A stretch of DNA of 64,000 nt, taken from positions 228,989 to 292,988 of the forward strand of contig NBZP02000044.1 of the NCBI GenBank assembly GCA_002236755.2. The letters are read 5' to 3'. Origin of the DNA: Dothistroma septosporum (Eukaryota > Ascomycota > Dothideomycetes > Mycosphaerellales > Mycosphaerellaceae). The position numbers and the translations under genes are program-made. This document shows, one piece after another, positions 46,012-56,779 of the stretch (positions are counted from its first letter, which is position 1; each line of letters begins with the position of its first letter). The notes beneath the pieces are model-generated. The model was given only the letters and a program-made list of their open reading frames with translations, did not search any database and had not been told where the DNA came from.

Positions 46012-47052
46012 ATGGTGAGCATTCGGGCTTTGCTAGTCAGCTTGAGCGCTCTCTCGTCAGGGCTGGCTATGCCGTTTGACCTTGGTGAACAAGATCCAGG
46101 ACTCAAGCACCATTCCGAGGATCGGGGCAACCCTACAAAGCAGTGGCTTGAAAGCCTCGAGATCCAGCTTGGGGGCGCCTTCCATACAATACGCCAGCGA
46201 TGCATCGAAAAGTCCGTCCAGAACTTCAAGTTCGAGTACAATCCGTTCGAGGCCAGCAACGACCGAGAAATCGTTGCTTGTAATCGTTTCGCAAGCCAAG
46301 CCATGTTCGACGTCTTCACTATGAAGGAAGACCAGTTGGAGCAGCTCTTCAAGAAGGTAAATCCGAAGGCCGAGAACCCATTGGGGCATCACCACGATGC
46401 CCGTGATGAAGACGATCTACTTCTCTCAGTGGCGCATGATGACGATTCGATGGCCGATGAGACTGGAGGCGATCCGACCACCCAAGCTGAAGATGGTCCG
46501 ACCACCCAAGCTGAAGATGGTCCGACCACCCAAGCTGAAGATGAATCAACCACCCGAGCTGAAAATGATCTGCTTAGCGAGCGTTCAACCAAGGATGACG
46601 ACGCACGCAGGAAAGCCAAGTATCAAGCCAAAAAGGAGTGTAAACAGAACACCGAAGAGCTCTACGACTGCAAGAGCCTCGACAACAAGCTCGACTTGAA
46701 AATGTGCGAGATGCACAAGAAAGCCGACTTCGAAGAATGCAGCATCCAAGTCGACCAGAAGTATGACCACCTGCATCGCCGCCAGCTCTTCCCTGGTGGC
46801 AGCGCTGTCGACGAAGAGGTTCTGAAGGATGTAGGTAAGGCTGCTGTTTGGTTTGCCGAGAATTGCGCCACGGAGTTGATCCTGGCGAAGCTTGAGGGTC
46901 GCAGGCCGCACTATGCTGGACTGAAGGAGAAGTTCATGTGCCCGGCGATTGCAATGACGTTTCCCCAGCTGTCACCTCAGTGGCCGTTCGAGGCGCTCAC
47001 AATGCCAGGACCTGTCATTGAGGAGAAGCAGGGAGTCTCCATGCCTGTCTAG
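46012..47052 (+). CDS. secreted protein with tandem TTQAEDGP repeats, function unknown
   Basis: 346 residues in one exon from the ATG at 46012. The first 19 residues (MVSIRALLVSLSALSSGLA) are a clear signal peptide. The middle carries four copies of an eight-residue acidic repeat (DGPTTQAE-type) encoded by 24-nt direct repeats. Around them lie acidic, Asp/His-rich stretches. A later Lys/Cys-rich region (KKECKQNTEELYDC, LKMCEMHKKADFEECS) gives nine or so cysteines, likely disulfide-bonded. HLHRR followed by QLFPGG resembles a Kex2 processing site. No family is recognised; an extracellular or host-facing role is possible but not shown. The frame is open further upstream to 45799, but the signal peptide fixes the start. 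Confidence 0.75.
   Translation: MVSIRALLVSLSALSSGLAMPFDLGEQDPGLKHHSEDRGNPTKQWLESLEIQLGGAFHTIRQRCIEKSVQNFKFEYNPFEASNDREIVACNRFASQAMFDVFTMKEDQLEQLFKKVNPKAENPLGHHHDARDEDDLLLSVAHDDDSMADETGGDPTTQAEDGPTTQAEDGPTTQAEDESTTRAENDLLSERSTKDDDARRKAKYQAKKECKQNTEELYDCKSLDNKLDLKMCEMHKKADFEECSIQVDQKYDHLHRRQLFPGGSAVDEEVLKDVGKAAVWFAENCATELILAKLEGRRPHYAGLKEKFMCPAIAMTFPQLSPQWPFEALTMPGPVIEEKQGVSMPV
46474..46569 (+). repeat. four 24-nt coding direct repeats
   Basis: Units start at 46474, 46498, 46522 and 46546. The first two are identical, the third differs in its last codon, and the fourth has more changes. Because 24 is a multiple of three, changes in copy number keep the frame. Confidence 0.95.
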
Positions 47053-47141
47053 GAGACGGTTGACGCATAGGGGCTTTTGCGCTTGGACTCGAAGGTTGAC
47101 GAGCCTGGCAGTAGACTACATGCCTAGAAGCGCCAGTGTCA

Positions 47142-47720
47142 CTACCGTGCCAGTCGGAGGAGGCTACTCCGGGCCATCGCGAAGTTGTTGATGTTCTGCG
47201 CAAGACAGGAAAGGGCCACCGTGTAGCTGGAGGCTTTGTTGGAATCGCAGACGTATCGGAGGATGGATTCGTAGAGTACTTAGAAGTATGAATTGCTTAC
47301 ATCATGAAAGCGGTTTTTTGGACTACCCATGACTCTAATACCCCATGCCTCGACGGCGGGCTGCTTTACTGCAACAGCATCGTATTGAGCTTGGTTTACA
47401 GCATACACTTGACTGTCTCTGATACTGTCGGGGATCCTTGCGGGCTCTGCGCCTGCCACGCCGGCGTCCGGTGTCCTAGCAGTTGACGGGATGTCAATCT
47501 GCAATGTGTTCCCATCACATCACAGGTGATGAAGTCTTGAGTCAACGTTATCTTTGAGGAATGTGGGCCCATTAGTGCTGTGCTGCTCAGCGAAGGGGGT
47601 GCGCTCCTTCGGCGCGCCGCCAAATCTGCTACAGTAACCAAGACTGCCGTTCTCGGAGACTTCCTCGCAGACCCGGTAGTCGATTTCGCTCTTGACCCAG
47701 CGATACCATACGTTTCTCCC
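47142..47720 (-). pseudogene. unidentified coding remnant with two in-frame stops
   Basis: One minus-strand frame stays protein-like for 193 codons despite a TGA at 47520-47522 and a TAA at 47280-47282. It reads YRWVKSEIDYRVCEEVSENG, then NTLQIDIPSTARTP and VEAWGIRVMGSPKNRF, then VLYESILRYVCDSNKASSYT and SCLAQNINNFAMARSSLLRL, ending at a TAG at 47142-47144. No start codon lies in frame at the upstream end. I do not recognise the family. It could be a decayed gene, or a gene with short introns that I failed to place. Confidence 0.4.
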
Positions 47721-48802
47721 TCACTCCCGAGTATGCATGGGAGTGGCATCGATCACCGGTTAAGCCGGGCAGTAGTATTCCCTCGCCTCGGAGAAAATCA
47801 CAAAGTCAGTCGTCGTGACGTACATGAGCTCACTTGGCGGCTGTGAACCTCTTCGATCAACATCGGCTGGATCCCTGAACCCTGAGGTAAGGATCATATC
47901 GTGTCTGTTGATACTGTAAGAGGGATACCCATGCAGCCCCGGCCGACTTAATGATGATGTATTCCCTCAAAAGAGGCGGACTTCAGTCGGCCAGAACGCT
48001 GTTAGACTCGCAGATGACGATTGAGCCAGGTGAGTGGCCTCGTTGGAGTCCCCTTTGGAGCTCTTAACATGAAGATCTGTGGCGGCAGCCAGAACTGGCT
48101 GCCATCCTAGGATGTAAAGGAGGGGCGAATCCCGTACGCCTGTCGTCCCCACATCGCTTCGAAGGATGGCCACCCCGGCTGTAGTGCCGTAATGTCGTTG
48201 ATACAGTCCAGTACACAATTCTTACAGGCCCTGTCGTGCTGCTATACCTGTTCAAGGAATGTAAGCGAGGATTTTGGTACTCGAACGGGTAAAGCGAATG
48301 AGCAGGGGTTGTAAGAGTTGTGCACCACACTGTAAAGATTCAAAGTCAAGGAGGAGACGGGGTTTCGGACTGAGAAAGGCACCGCCGCATCTCATGTTTC
48401 CCTCTTTGTCCCGAGGAACTCCTACAACACTTTCACAAGCACTAATGCCCTGCGCAAGAGGCTATACTCATCCGCAGTCGTTCCGTTGCGGGGAATGATC
48501 TTTGTCGTCTCCACAAAGCAGCAAGATACAGCTAAGCAGCTTCCACAGGTCTTCGGCACTCAGACTGCCGTATCTGCGACAACGACGAGCGGAGAAGCCC
48601 AATGCTCCTCCCGCTTGGCCTGGACGGCAGGCCGGCATGAGGTCGCTTGAGGCTCTGCTGGGCAGCCGGAATCTTGTTCATGATAGTCCTTATTGAAAGC
48701 CTCAGGATCCAAGCCTGAGAGAGTACATACTCACCTCCCAACGCGACATTGCGTGGTCTGGCTCTGTTGTTTACAGTAGTAACAACTGCCACAGCCAACG
48801 TT
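47721..48802. other. intergenic region, no gene recognised
   Basis: About 1.1 kb upstream of the FAD hydroxylase. It has short ORFs only and presumably contains the hydroxylase promoter. Confidence 0.45.
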
Positions 48803-50945
48803 ATGGCTAACCTGGCCGGCATACCAATCGTAGAGACTCCAGTCCTCGTAGTCGGGTCTTCCATGGTGGGCATGACCTTGAGCGCTCTCCTGGCAAAGCA
48901 TGGCGTCCGCGATTGCATCACGATCGAACGACATTCGAGCACAGCGATCCACCCTCGAGCCGCTCTCTTCCATCCCCGTACGATGCAGATATACCGAGAA
49001 CTTGGTCTGTATGATCAGATGTACAACGAGTCCTTGAAGCATTATGATGAGCATGCCGGCCTTCATGCCGTGGAGTCGTTAGCTGGGAAGAAGCTCGGAA
49101 CATGGATGGCAGACATTAATCAGTGGATAGAGAACATAAGCCCTACGAGCCGGCTGTTCTTGACACAGCAGATGTTTGAGCCGCTTTTGAGGCAACACGC
49201 CGTTGACAATGGAGCAATTTTGCGGTTCAGCACAGAATTGGTTGATTTCCAACAGGACGAAGCGGGTGTCACTGCCTTGATTCAAGATCTTGATAGTGGA
49301 AAGAAGGAACTTGTCAGGACGAAGTACATGATTGCTTGCGATGGCAGCAAGAGCCCGATCAGAGAGAAACTCGGTATTCAGATGAAGGGTCACGGATTGC
49401 TGAGTGAGTAGCCCCTAGGGAGTACTTACAGTTGTGGATGGGCTGGCAATGTCTCTAGTCTGCCGACTTTGTCCTACAGGGCGACTTGGCCGCTCTGCAG
49501 CAAAGTCTTATATGGGTATTCTGCCAGAGACATTGCCTGCCCGATTTCGATTGCATAGCACTTTTCTTCCCCGAAGTGAATATCTGCTGACTCCCTAAGG
49601 TCACTCCTTAACCATATACTTCAAGGCCGACCTGGGCTGGCTCGTGCAGGGAAAGTACAACGGAGTGATCTACGTCAACAACGAAGATGTCAGAGGCTTC
49701 TTCAGACTGGACAAGACGGGCCGTGAGGGTTTCCTCGTGGTCAATACTGCAGGTAAAAAAGGCACCGAAGAGAGCAAGCACCCATCTGTCGGGATCACAA
49801 ACGAGAAGGCTGGACGTATGCTCAAGTCGGCCATCGGCGCGGATGTTGACTTCGAGATTACTCTTCTCTCGCCCTGGAACGCACTCTGCGATGTGGCGGA
49901 TCGATTCAACGATCGGCGTGTTATTCTCGCTGGAGACTCGGCACATGTCGTGACCCCCAACGGCGGATTCGGAGGAAATACTGGTATCCATGATGCTCAT
50001 AATCTAGCCTGGAAGCTGGCCCTTGTGCTTCATGGCAAGGCCGGCGAGGAGCTTGTGACGCAGACGTATCACGATGAGCGCCGTCCGGTTGCGAAGAAGA
50101 CCGTGGACCAAGTCTTTGAGCGATACGTTGTGCGCACGGCGCCAGATCTGCGAACAGATGATATGGAGCTTGAAGAAGAAGTGCCTGAACCTCACCTCGA
50201 ACTAGGCTATCGATGTCACTCACGAGCTTTGACCACCACGAAGCTGAATTCCGTGACAAGTGATCCAGCTACCGCCAAAGCCACCCCGGGTAGTCTTGCA
50301 CATCATGTTCACATTACTACTACATCCCGCAATGAAAAGGCTTTTCCCATCGCGGACTTACTCGGCTCGAGCTTTGTTCTCGTTGTTGGCCACGAAGGTT
50401 CGGAGTGGGCGACTGCTGCCGGTAAGACCTCAACTTCAAATACTGATCTTCCTCACATCGAAACACATCTTCTGTCGACGGACAACGGCGCCTTCTACAA
50501 GAAATACGACATCGAACCCGGCGGCTGTGTTCTGATTCGGGCTGATGGAGTGGTGGCTTGGTCTGAAGCCAACTCACCATCCAAAGGCTTCGCTGCAATG
50601 GGGCTCCCTGACGCTGAGCCAACTATCCAATGCGTCATGAAGCAGATCCTGTGCATCTCGCCCGAACGAAGTGAGCTTCGAACAGACAGCATGCCCAGTG
50701 TGGACAGCGCGATCACGCTACCCCGAGAAGGCCAGCACAGGGATCTGTCAATAGATCTTTTCCTTCGTGAGGAAGCGCTGAAGCGAGAGAAGGCTGAGTT
50801 GAGTAACAAGTTGGCTGAGGTTGAAGATCGCCTGGAGGACTTGCGGAAGCTCGATCGGCTGCAGAACGACATGGCGATGTTGGCTATGCGCGTCGGACTG
50901 CGTCCAGTCACACAGAAAGGCCTCGATTCTCCCAAGTATGACTAA
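48803..50945 (+). CDS. FAD-dependent aromatic-ring hydroxylase (phenol 2-monooxygenase/PheA-TfdB type)
   Basis: Exons are 48803-49403 and 49600-50945 (648 residues), joined as GLLSHSLTIYFKADLGW. The FAD-binding fold begins PVLVVGSSMVGMTLSALLAK (the usual GxGxxG appears as GSSMVG), followed by ERHSSTAIHPRAALFHPRTM. CDGSKSPIREKLG is the DG motif, and VILAGDSAHVVTPNGGFGGN the GD motif near residue 308. The region from about 470 resembles the thioredoxin-like C-terminal domain of this family. Unusually, about 45 extra residues form a predicted coiled coil (LREEALKREKAEL and on). It probably hydroxylates an aromatic compound or polyketide using NAD(P)H; the substrate is unknown. An in-frame ATG at 48749 would add a hydrophobic start. 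The intron is 196 nt. Confidence 0.88.
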
Positions 50946-51863
50946 AAGTGTGGGTGCAAAGAACTTCTGTTAAGCAAATTCTGATCTTTGAGCCACCACA
51001 TTGAATATGGACTCACACAAGAAGCAGAACACAAACATGAACAATACTGCGATGACTGATCTGACAGTCGGTCCTCTGTCGAAAGCCGCTGTGGCCCACG
51101 ACAATCCAGATTGTCGGACTCTTCGCCAGGATTTTATCGGCGCTGGAGAAGCTTCAAAGGGGCACACTCAGTACTTCCAGTCTGAATTGAGGAACATTGA
51201 GAACTTTTCCGACGTTGTCCTGCAGCATGTTCCAGACTTAGCGCCGGGAGCACAGTCTGCAATTCAACCAGGAAACATTCCTCGACACAGCCTACTCGTA
51301 CACAACGGACCAACTTGAGCAGTGTGATGAGACGCTTATAATCACCCATAGCAGTGCTCAAGATCCCGGTGCGACCGCACGCATGGGGATCGTGGTAAGC
51401 TGGATGTCGAAGCTTGTCTGAAATAGCTGACTAGTCATTGGAGCCGCGCCGCCTTTGGGCCTGATAGTCTTTAGGGTCACTTCGGAAGACCAGCAGCTCG
51501 GTAGCCCACCGATCCTGCCTCCCATAATAAGGACATACTGGTTGATATAACGTTATGGCCCTTGGCAAGCTACCGAAATGCTCGAAGTCCAGAATGGCTC
51601 TGCTGGATGATATGCGCAAAGCTTGACTGCGTGAAGCTTTGAGCGTTGTAATAGAGCTTGTCGCAGGGCGAGCTTCTCAAGAGCACTGGCCAGCCTGCTC
51701 GTTCCCTCCACCGATGAGAATACCAGGCAAGATATATCTACGATATGACTTCGCCGACCGACCTAATTCAGCCAGCACCGCCGATCCTGCAGCAAGAAGG
51801 AGCATTGACCACAGCAGGTAAGTCCTGCATATGCGAAACGTCGTGCGGCGTACCTGACGAGTC
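50946..51863. other. intergenic region, no convincing gene
   Basis: About 900 bp. A 105-codon plus-strand frame (51001-51318) has no domain and I do not call it a gene. Confidence 0.45.
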
Positions 51864-52412
51864 ATGCCCGAAGATAATAGCCACGAGAGAATGGTGACCG
51901 CTACCTTGTCCGCCTACGACTATGATGGTCCAGTCCCTGGACGAGCAGGCTTTACATACGCCGGCAAGAGGCGCCGCACCGAGACATACCTAGTCAAGCT
52001 CGCACCCTCAACGACGTTCAAGCAGCTTGACAAGGATTTGAGACTCGCACTGGAACGCCTTAATATGGTCGACATCCTTCTTCCAACCAACCGGAAATAT
52101 TTCAAAAGCATGCATGTGATAGATGCTACCAAGACCAAGAAATGTATGAGACCCATCACCGTCAAGGAGCCCACGAAGGTAACCAAGGTCTTCGACTGGA
52201 ATTGGCCGGCTTGTCGAGATGTTGTGCTGAAGAGTGAGGGCTATATTCTCTAGGTTGAGGTGTGGATGGCGCCGCCGGGCTGGGACTGGTATAAGGCGAT
52301 GAAGACGAAGGAGAAGGCGGAACAGAGCTGGCTGCAGGACTTGGTGCAGTGGCTTCGTTCTTGTCGACAGAGGTCGAGGTTTAGGTCCAATGTCAGGCGT
52401 ATTCGCTTGTGA
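51864..52412 (+). CDS. small unknown protein, spliced or stop-terminated
   Basis: The frame from 51864 reads MPEDNSHERMVTATLSAYDY and runs to a TAG at 52251-52253. That TAG is also the end of a good acceptor (TATTCTCTAG). A donor at 52179 (AAG|GTAACC) would remove 75 nt, exactly 25 codons, and continue in the same frame as VEVWMAPPGWDWYKAM to a TGA at 52410-52412, giving 157 residues (exons 51864-52178 and 52254-52412). Unspliced, the product is 129 residues. The downstream sequence looks protein-like, which favours splicing. No domain is recognised; the protein is basic and Lys/Thr-rich. Confidence 0.5.
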
Positions 52413-54599
52413 GGCTGGCTTTACATAACACAGACGTCAACGACGCTTGCAACGGACGGTTATTGGGAATGGATGGGGATAGCATTTGCTTCTACCGGAG
52501 CTTGTCACGCCGATCGCATTCCAAGCTTTGACATTCAGGTTGCCGACTGATATAGGCTGCGTGTAAGCGGATGGCATTCCTCACTGCAGTGCGATGCAAT
52601 ATACGACACTGTACAGTTTGTTAGGAACACCTCCACACGTCAAAGTCTGCCAAGTCAGGCGCGTGTCGATTGTCATCCCACTCACTGCCTGTCAATTTCG
52701 GTGTAGCGGGCAGGCTCGTCGAGAGCTTTTGTTGAGCAATGAGAAGCAGATGCTCGGGTCCGACGCTTATGCTACGCCGGTGGGGTGGGTGTAGAAGCAT
52801 GCGAGGAGGATGGAGATGAAGCGAAAGGAAGGGGGGAAGAAGAGGAAGAGTTGTGTTGTGCGATAATGCACAATACAGTGCGGTATCGCTTCGATATTGC
52901 CAGAGGAGTCCGGCTCATATGAGCATGCAAAAGTGTTTTCGTGACCAAAGGACCGGGTCTCGTCCAGCCGTCTGCGATGCTTCGATGCTATTCAATGAGG
53001 TACTCGCTGGCGCAGCCTACTTTTCACCATCACCAGCTAATTTGCTCCTCAACGCGCTGAGCTGCGCCTCGAGAGCGTAGCTGAACGCATATCTGAGGTG
53101 TTTATTGCCAAGCAAATGTTGCTAAGCTGCTTCCCAGTTACTATCGCCGGCAATCTTTGGGGCAGTAGGAATTCGTGCATATTGAGCCGGAGTCGAGAGA
53201 ACATATTTCAATGCTCGGCACGAATACGTCGTTACCGGTCCCTGTCATAGTTGAAACTCCCATGGAACCACAGTACCTCTCGATAAACACTTCGAAGCGG
53301 CGAAGTGCCAACTCGGTCGGCCGAGCCTGGAATGGGGGCAGTGAGTATAGTTGTCTTCGAGTTCACAACCACTGTACCAATCGGATGCCGTAGCGATGGC
53401 ATAGCTTGGCGGAGCGGTATCGCACACATGAGTGTCTTGGCGGCGGAATGATCGGCCTCCCACATAGGCTTTGGCGCAACCTCTTTCTAACACTTCTGGA
53501 GGCGTCTTTACGGGTCTTGGACTCGGTATTTCCAGGCTTCGCATACTACAGCAGATATTTACTTTCCCCTCCTGGGCAAAACCAACGCCAAGTTCCAGGG
53601 AGGCGCTGCTGCTGTTGAGTAGAACTCCTTAGCGGCCGCCCAGCTATAGTCGTCCATTATGGTAACCGCCATGGGCAGTCCGAGGCCCTTTAAGCTCAGG
53701 ATGTACTGCGTGTTCAGTACGTGGTGATCTTCTGCCGTGCAGATGATGCATACAATGCATCAATCCTAGATCTTGGACTGTGATACCTTGAGCGTCCATG
53801 TCAAATCGAGATGTAACATTTCCATCCGACTTGGAGTTATTGATCTGAACCCAGCCGTTGTCAGCGCAGCGCAAATTTTGACGCCTTGATACGAGAGTGG
53901 CTGGTCTGGTCTGATCCGTGAATTGTCAGCGAGCTATCTTCGCGGTCAGACGTGCAATGCTGGATAAGTCTGGTGTCGTGGCGAGAGAATAGCTCAGTGG
54001 CATATCGTATCTATTACGAGGCATTGGCATGGTTGCTCGTGGAAAATCCATACAATAGTGATCTCACGGGGGCAGGGTTTTGTATTGCTTCGACTCTGTA
54101 AAGATATCATCTTCAAGTAGCATAGGGGCTGAATGTGTGCTCAGGAGTCGGGCTTACCTCTTCAGCTATGCTGACTAGCTGGGTGCACAATATCGTCTCA
54201 CTCTCCGCGGGTCATAATGACCTCTTTGCAATGGTTGAAAGATCTCTCAGCAGAAGTCCAAGCTTACGACGGCAGCATAGACTGGGCTACCGACAGAATT
54301 GTGTGCTCAGTACTCTTTGTTGAGGCATGCAGGAAAGGTTAACTTGCAGGCATCTTGCTCATAACAAGCACTGCAGTCTTCGAACTCCCGCTGATCAGCA
54401 TCCCGGCTCTTCCTGAATGCAGTTCACTACTGCAAGCTGTCCGTCACACATCTTTCAACAACCACGGTTCTCTCCATTCTTTACCAGTCATCACGTAAGA
54501 CAATTCTCCCTCGAAGCAGTGGTAAGCAAAGTCCTCATCGTCGGCAATGGCTGCCCAGAACCCGATGCAATTCAAATCGCCAGGGCACTTGAATCTGTA
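52413..54599. other. 2.2-kb region without a convincing gene
   Basis: A possible minus-strand exon pair lies at about 53950-53559: an exon ending MLHLDLTWTLK, an intron GTATCA to CACGCAG, then YILSLKGLGLPMAVTIMDDY to a TAA at 53559-53561. It has no family match that I can name and no start codon at its head, so I do not call it a gene. Nothing else stands out. Confidence 0.4.
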
Positions 54600-55308
54600 C
54601 TAGACCTTTGGCTCCGCCGCGCTAGCCGCTCTCTGATCGTGTCGATCCTTCGCCGGAGCCTTGATCATGTCTGCTGCGAAGGTTGGGGCCGCTTCCGAGA
54701 TCTTATCGAAATGCTCGTTACCTCCTTTGAGCAGTTCCCCCTTGTTGAGCATGACTTTGACGATTTCGTCTCGCAGCAGACGGTTCGGGTCGCAGGTGGC
54801 GGTGTAAGCGACTGTGATTGCCTGGGCGAGGTTCTCCTCTGGTGTATCAAAGTCTTCCAAGTCCCACACAGCTACCGCGGACAGATGCGTAGCGCAGTCT
54901 GTCAGACATCGCACGAGATATTCCTAGCCCAGGGCAAAAAGGTGAGCTGCGAGAAGAGGATTGCGCGTTTCGTGGTGTGTATCATCGAAGAAGTGATCGA
55001 TAGAGTAGCAGTAGTAGATCATCGCCTCCAGTGCCTAATGGTCATCGTCGTGTAGCTCGATAGTGTCAGCGCCGGCTTTCTATGCGTAGTGTCAATAAAC
55101 AAGCTAAGATGGTGGCGCACGCATTCACTTGCCTTGAGAGGACCCCAGCACGCCCACCGAAACCACTCGGAGCGGTCACAGAGGGCCCTGCCAAAGTCAA
55201 CTTATCAGTGCGAGCGCTTCGGTGATAGCTATGTCACACTCACTTGCCAATCCCAAGACGCCTATTGAGATCCTCCATTTTGACATCAAATGTGTCATCA
55301 CGAGCCAT
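54600..55308 (-). pseudogene. decayed BTB/POZ domain gene
   Basis: The minus strand begins MARDDTFDVKMEDLNRRLGI at 55308, then an intron with a GTGAGT donor. A second exon gives ALCDRSEWFRWACWGPLK, the BTB motif that usually follows a conserved His, with a GC-type donor (AAG|GCAAGT). The third part reads DTIELHDDDH, a TAG at 55035-55037, ALEAMIYYCYSIDHF and LLAAHLFALG, a TAG at 54924-54926, then EYLVRCLTDCATHL and onward to the end at 54600. Two in-frame stops, and loss of the early DLTVxCG/FxVHK strand, mark it as non-functional. The plus-strand frame over the same bases (54417-55055) is a shadow. Confidence 0.65.
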
Positions 55309-56347
55309 GTCAGCGAGTGGAGTATCGAGTCGTGCGTCAGATTGTGGTTGGACAATTATTGTTCACGTATTAGGCGACTGGAAAGGTGGTGGCGGTGTGG
55401 CTGATTGTGGTGAGTTGCGCTAGTATGGCAGTGGTTCAAAAGTGGTGGCAGCGATTTTGTAGATGAGACACGCCTGAGTGGTCCACAGAAGGGGAGCAGC
55501 AAAAGAACTGTTGACCAGAACAGTGTCGATCTTACTAGAGCTCACCTTGTCTCGAAGGCCATGATCACCGCGGAGGCTCTTCGTGTCCTTGTGCACATTC
55601 ACTCGTCTTGAAAATGCACCTATAGTCTGTGTGCCAGCAAATGACAAAAGTGCAAAAGAAGACCTATCAAGGTGGGAATCATGATAGGACAAGAAACTCG
55701 ATCATCGAATGAGCAGCCTTAGTAGTTGCACTGTGTCTAGGATTCTCTCGCAATCTACTGTGATTTATGCAAGCTCGCTCCGGGGATTGAACTCGAGTCC
55801 CACTTGGGGACCAGCAACCAATTTGGTTGCGCAGATGTTTGAACTGCGAGCGTCGAATGATCTGGTTTGCTTGATTGGTGGAGGCGATAGTCGCTAGTGT
55901 ACAATATACGCATGTGCGGGAGGTGCCGAGGTGTGAAAGTGAAACGGTCCGAGGAGGGGTTGCATCAAGGCTGGGCTCACGATGACAGGTGGGCGACGGC
56001 GATTCCCGATGATGTATGGTCACGATACCTAGAACGTCAGTGGCAGACATCGGACGGTAGGCACTCACACCAGAAGATCAGGAGCCTTTGACACAGCATG
56101 TCTTATTAGCACTCAGCTCAAGTACAGAAAGCAATTTGGGTGGACCAACCATTTCAACACCAGAGCTTTGAAGACACCTTCATGCTCCGCTCTCTCTCGT
56201 GCTCCATCCACCGTCTATGCGGTGCTATAGCCGCGTTGGCAGGGCTTCATCTCGTATGACCACCGCCGTGACGAGCAGCATAGCGAGCTTGTCGAGGTGC
56301 CTGCTGCATGCCAGCACCCTCACCCGACACCATTGTCCCCTCCCAGT
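55309..56347. other. intergenic region, no gene recognised
   Basis: About 1 kb downstream of DIM1 and upstream of the BTB remnant. Hairpins on the minus strand near 55780-55850 were examined as a tRNA and rejected. Confidence 0.45.
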
Positions 56348-56779
56348 CTAGTACCTATACCTCGTACTGTAGTCCTTCGGGCTCACCACCAAACCTCTGC
56401 CCTTCTTCGCTCCCTTATAGATCGTTTCAATGATATCAATCAACTCCTGCTTGTCCTCCAGGACCCAATTCAGCTTATTGTTATTTCCCGTCCCGAAATC
56501 GCACATCATATGTTTGTTCCTGAAGAAGAACATGAGAGTGACCGTATCGTAGAGCTCGTACATTTGCTTGAAGTCGGGGACTTGGTCTAGATCGCAGACG
56601 TAGATTACGGCGAAGTTCTTGACGCGGTCGGCGATCTTGTAGAGGACTTCATCTTGTCGCATGCAGTCGGGGTCCCAGTCGCGGCCGAAGCGAATCACGA
56701 CAAGGCGATCTTCTTCGGACATGATGGCTTGGTCGACGTGCCAGCCGGTGACGAGATGGGGGATCACGACGGAACCCAT
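56348..56779 (-). CDS. DIM1: U5 snRNP component Dim1/Dib1 (thioredoxin-like, TXNL4A family)
   Basis: 143 residues in one exon from MGSVVIPHLVTGWHVDQAIM, the near-invariant start of the family. It continues with RFGRDWDPDCMRQDEVLYKI, CDLDQVPDFKQMYELYD and FGTGNNNKLNW, and ends RGLVVSPKDYSTRYRY. The fold is thioredoxin-like but without a CxxC redox pair. It is an essential component of the U4/U6.U5 tri-snRNP in pre-mRNA splicing. The frame is open another 71 codons upstream, but that sequence is Pro/His-rich and not conserved, so the ATG at 56779 is used. Confidence 0.97.
   Translation of the reverse strand: MGSVVIPHLVTGWHVDQAIMSEEDRLVVIRFGRDWDPDCMRQDEVLYKIADRVKNFAVIYVCDLDQVPDFKQMYELYDTVTLMFFFRNKHMMCDFGTGNNNKLNWVLEDKQELIDIIETIYKGAKKGRGLVVSPKDYSTRYRY

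Noticed and set aside
51001..51318. 105-codon plus-strand ORF downstream of the FAD hydroxylase
   Set aside because: No domain, signal peptide or splice support, and a composition like random sequence.
54417..55055. 212-codon plus-strand ORF
   Set aside because: It is antisense to the BTB remnant, whose minus-strand frames show the conserved motifs; the plus frame shows none.
55760..55860. tRNA-like segment on the minus strand with a T-loop-like GTTCAATCC and two hairpins
   Set aside because: The acceptor ends pair only partly, the hairpin loops are five bases rather than seven, and no D-arm or anticodon loop can be drawn.
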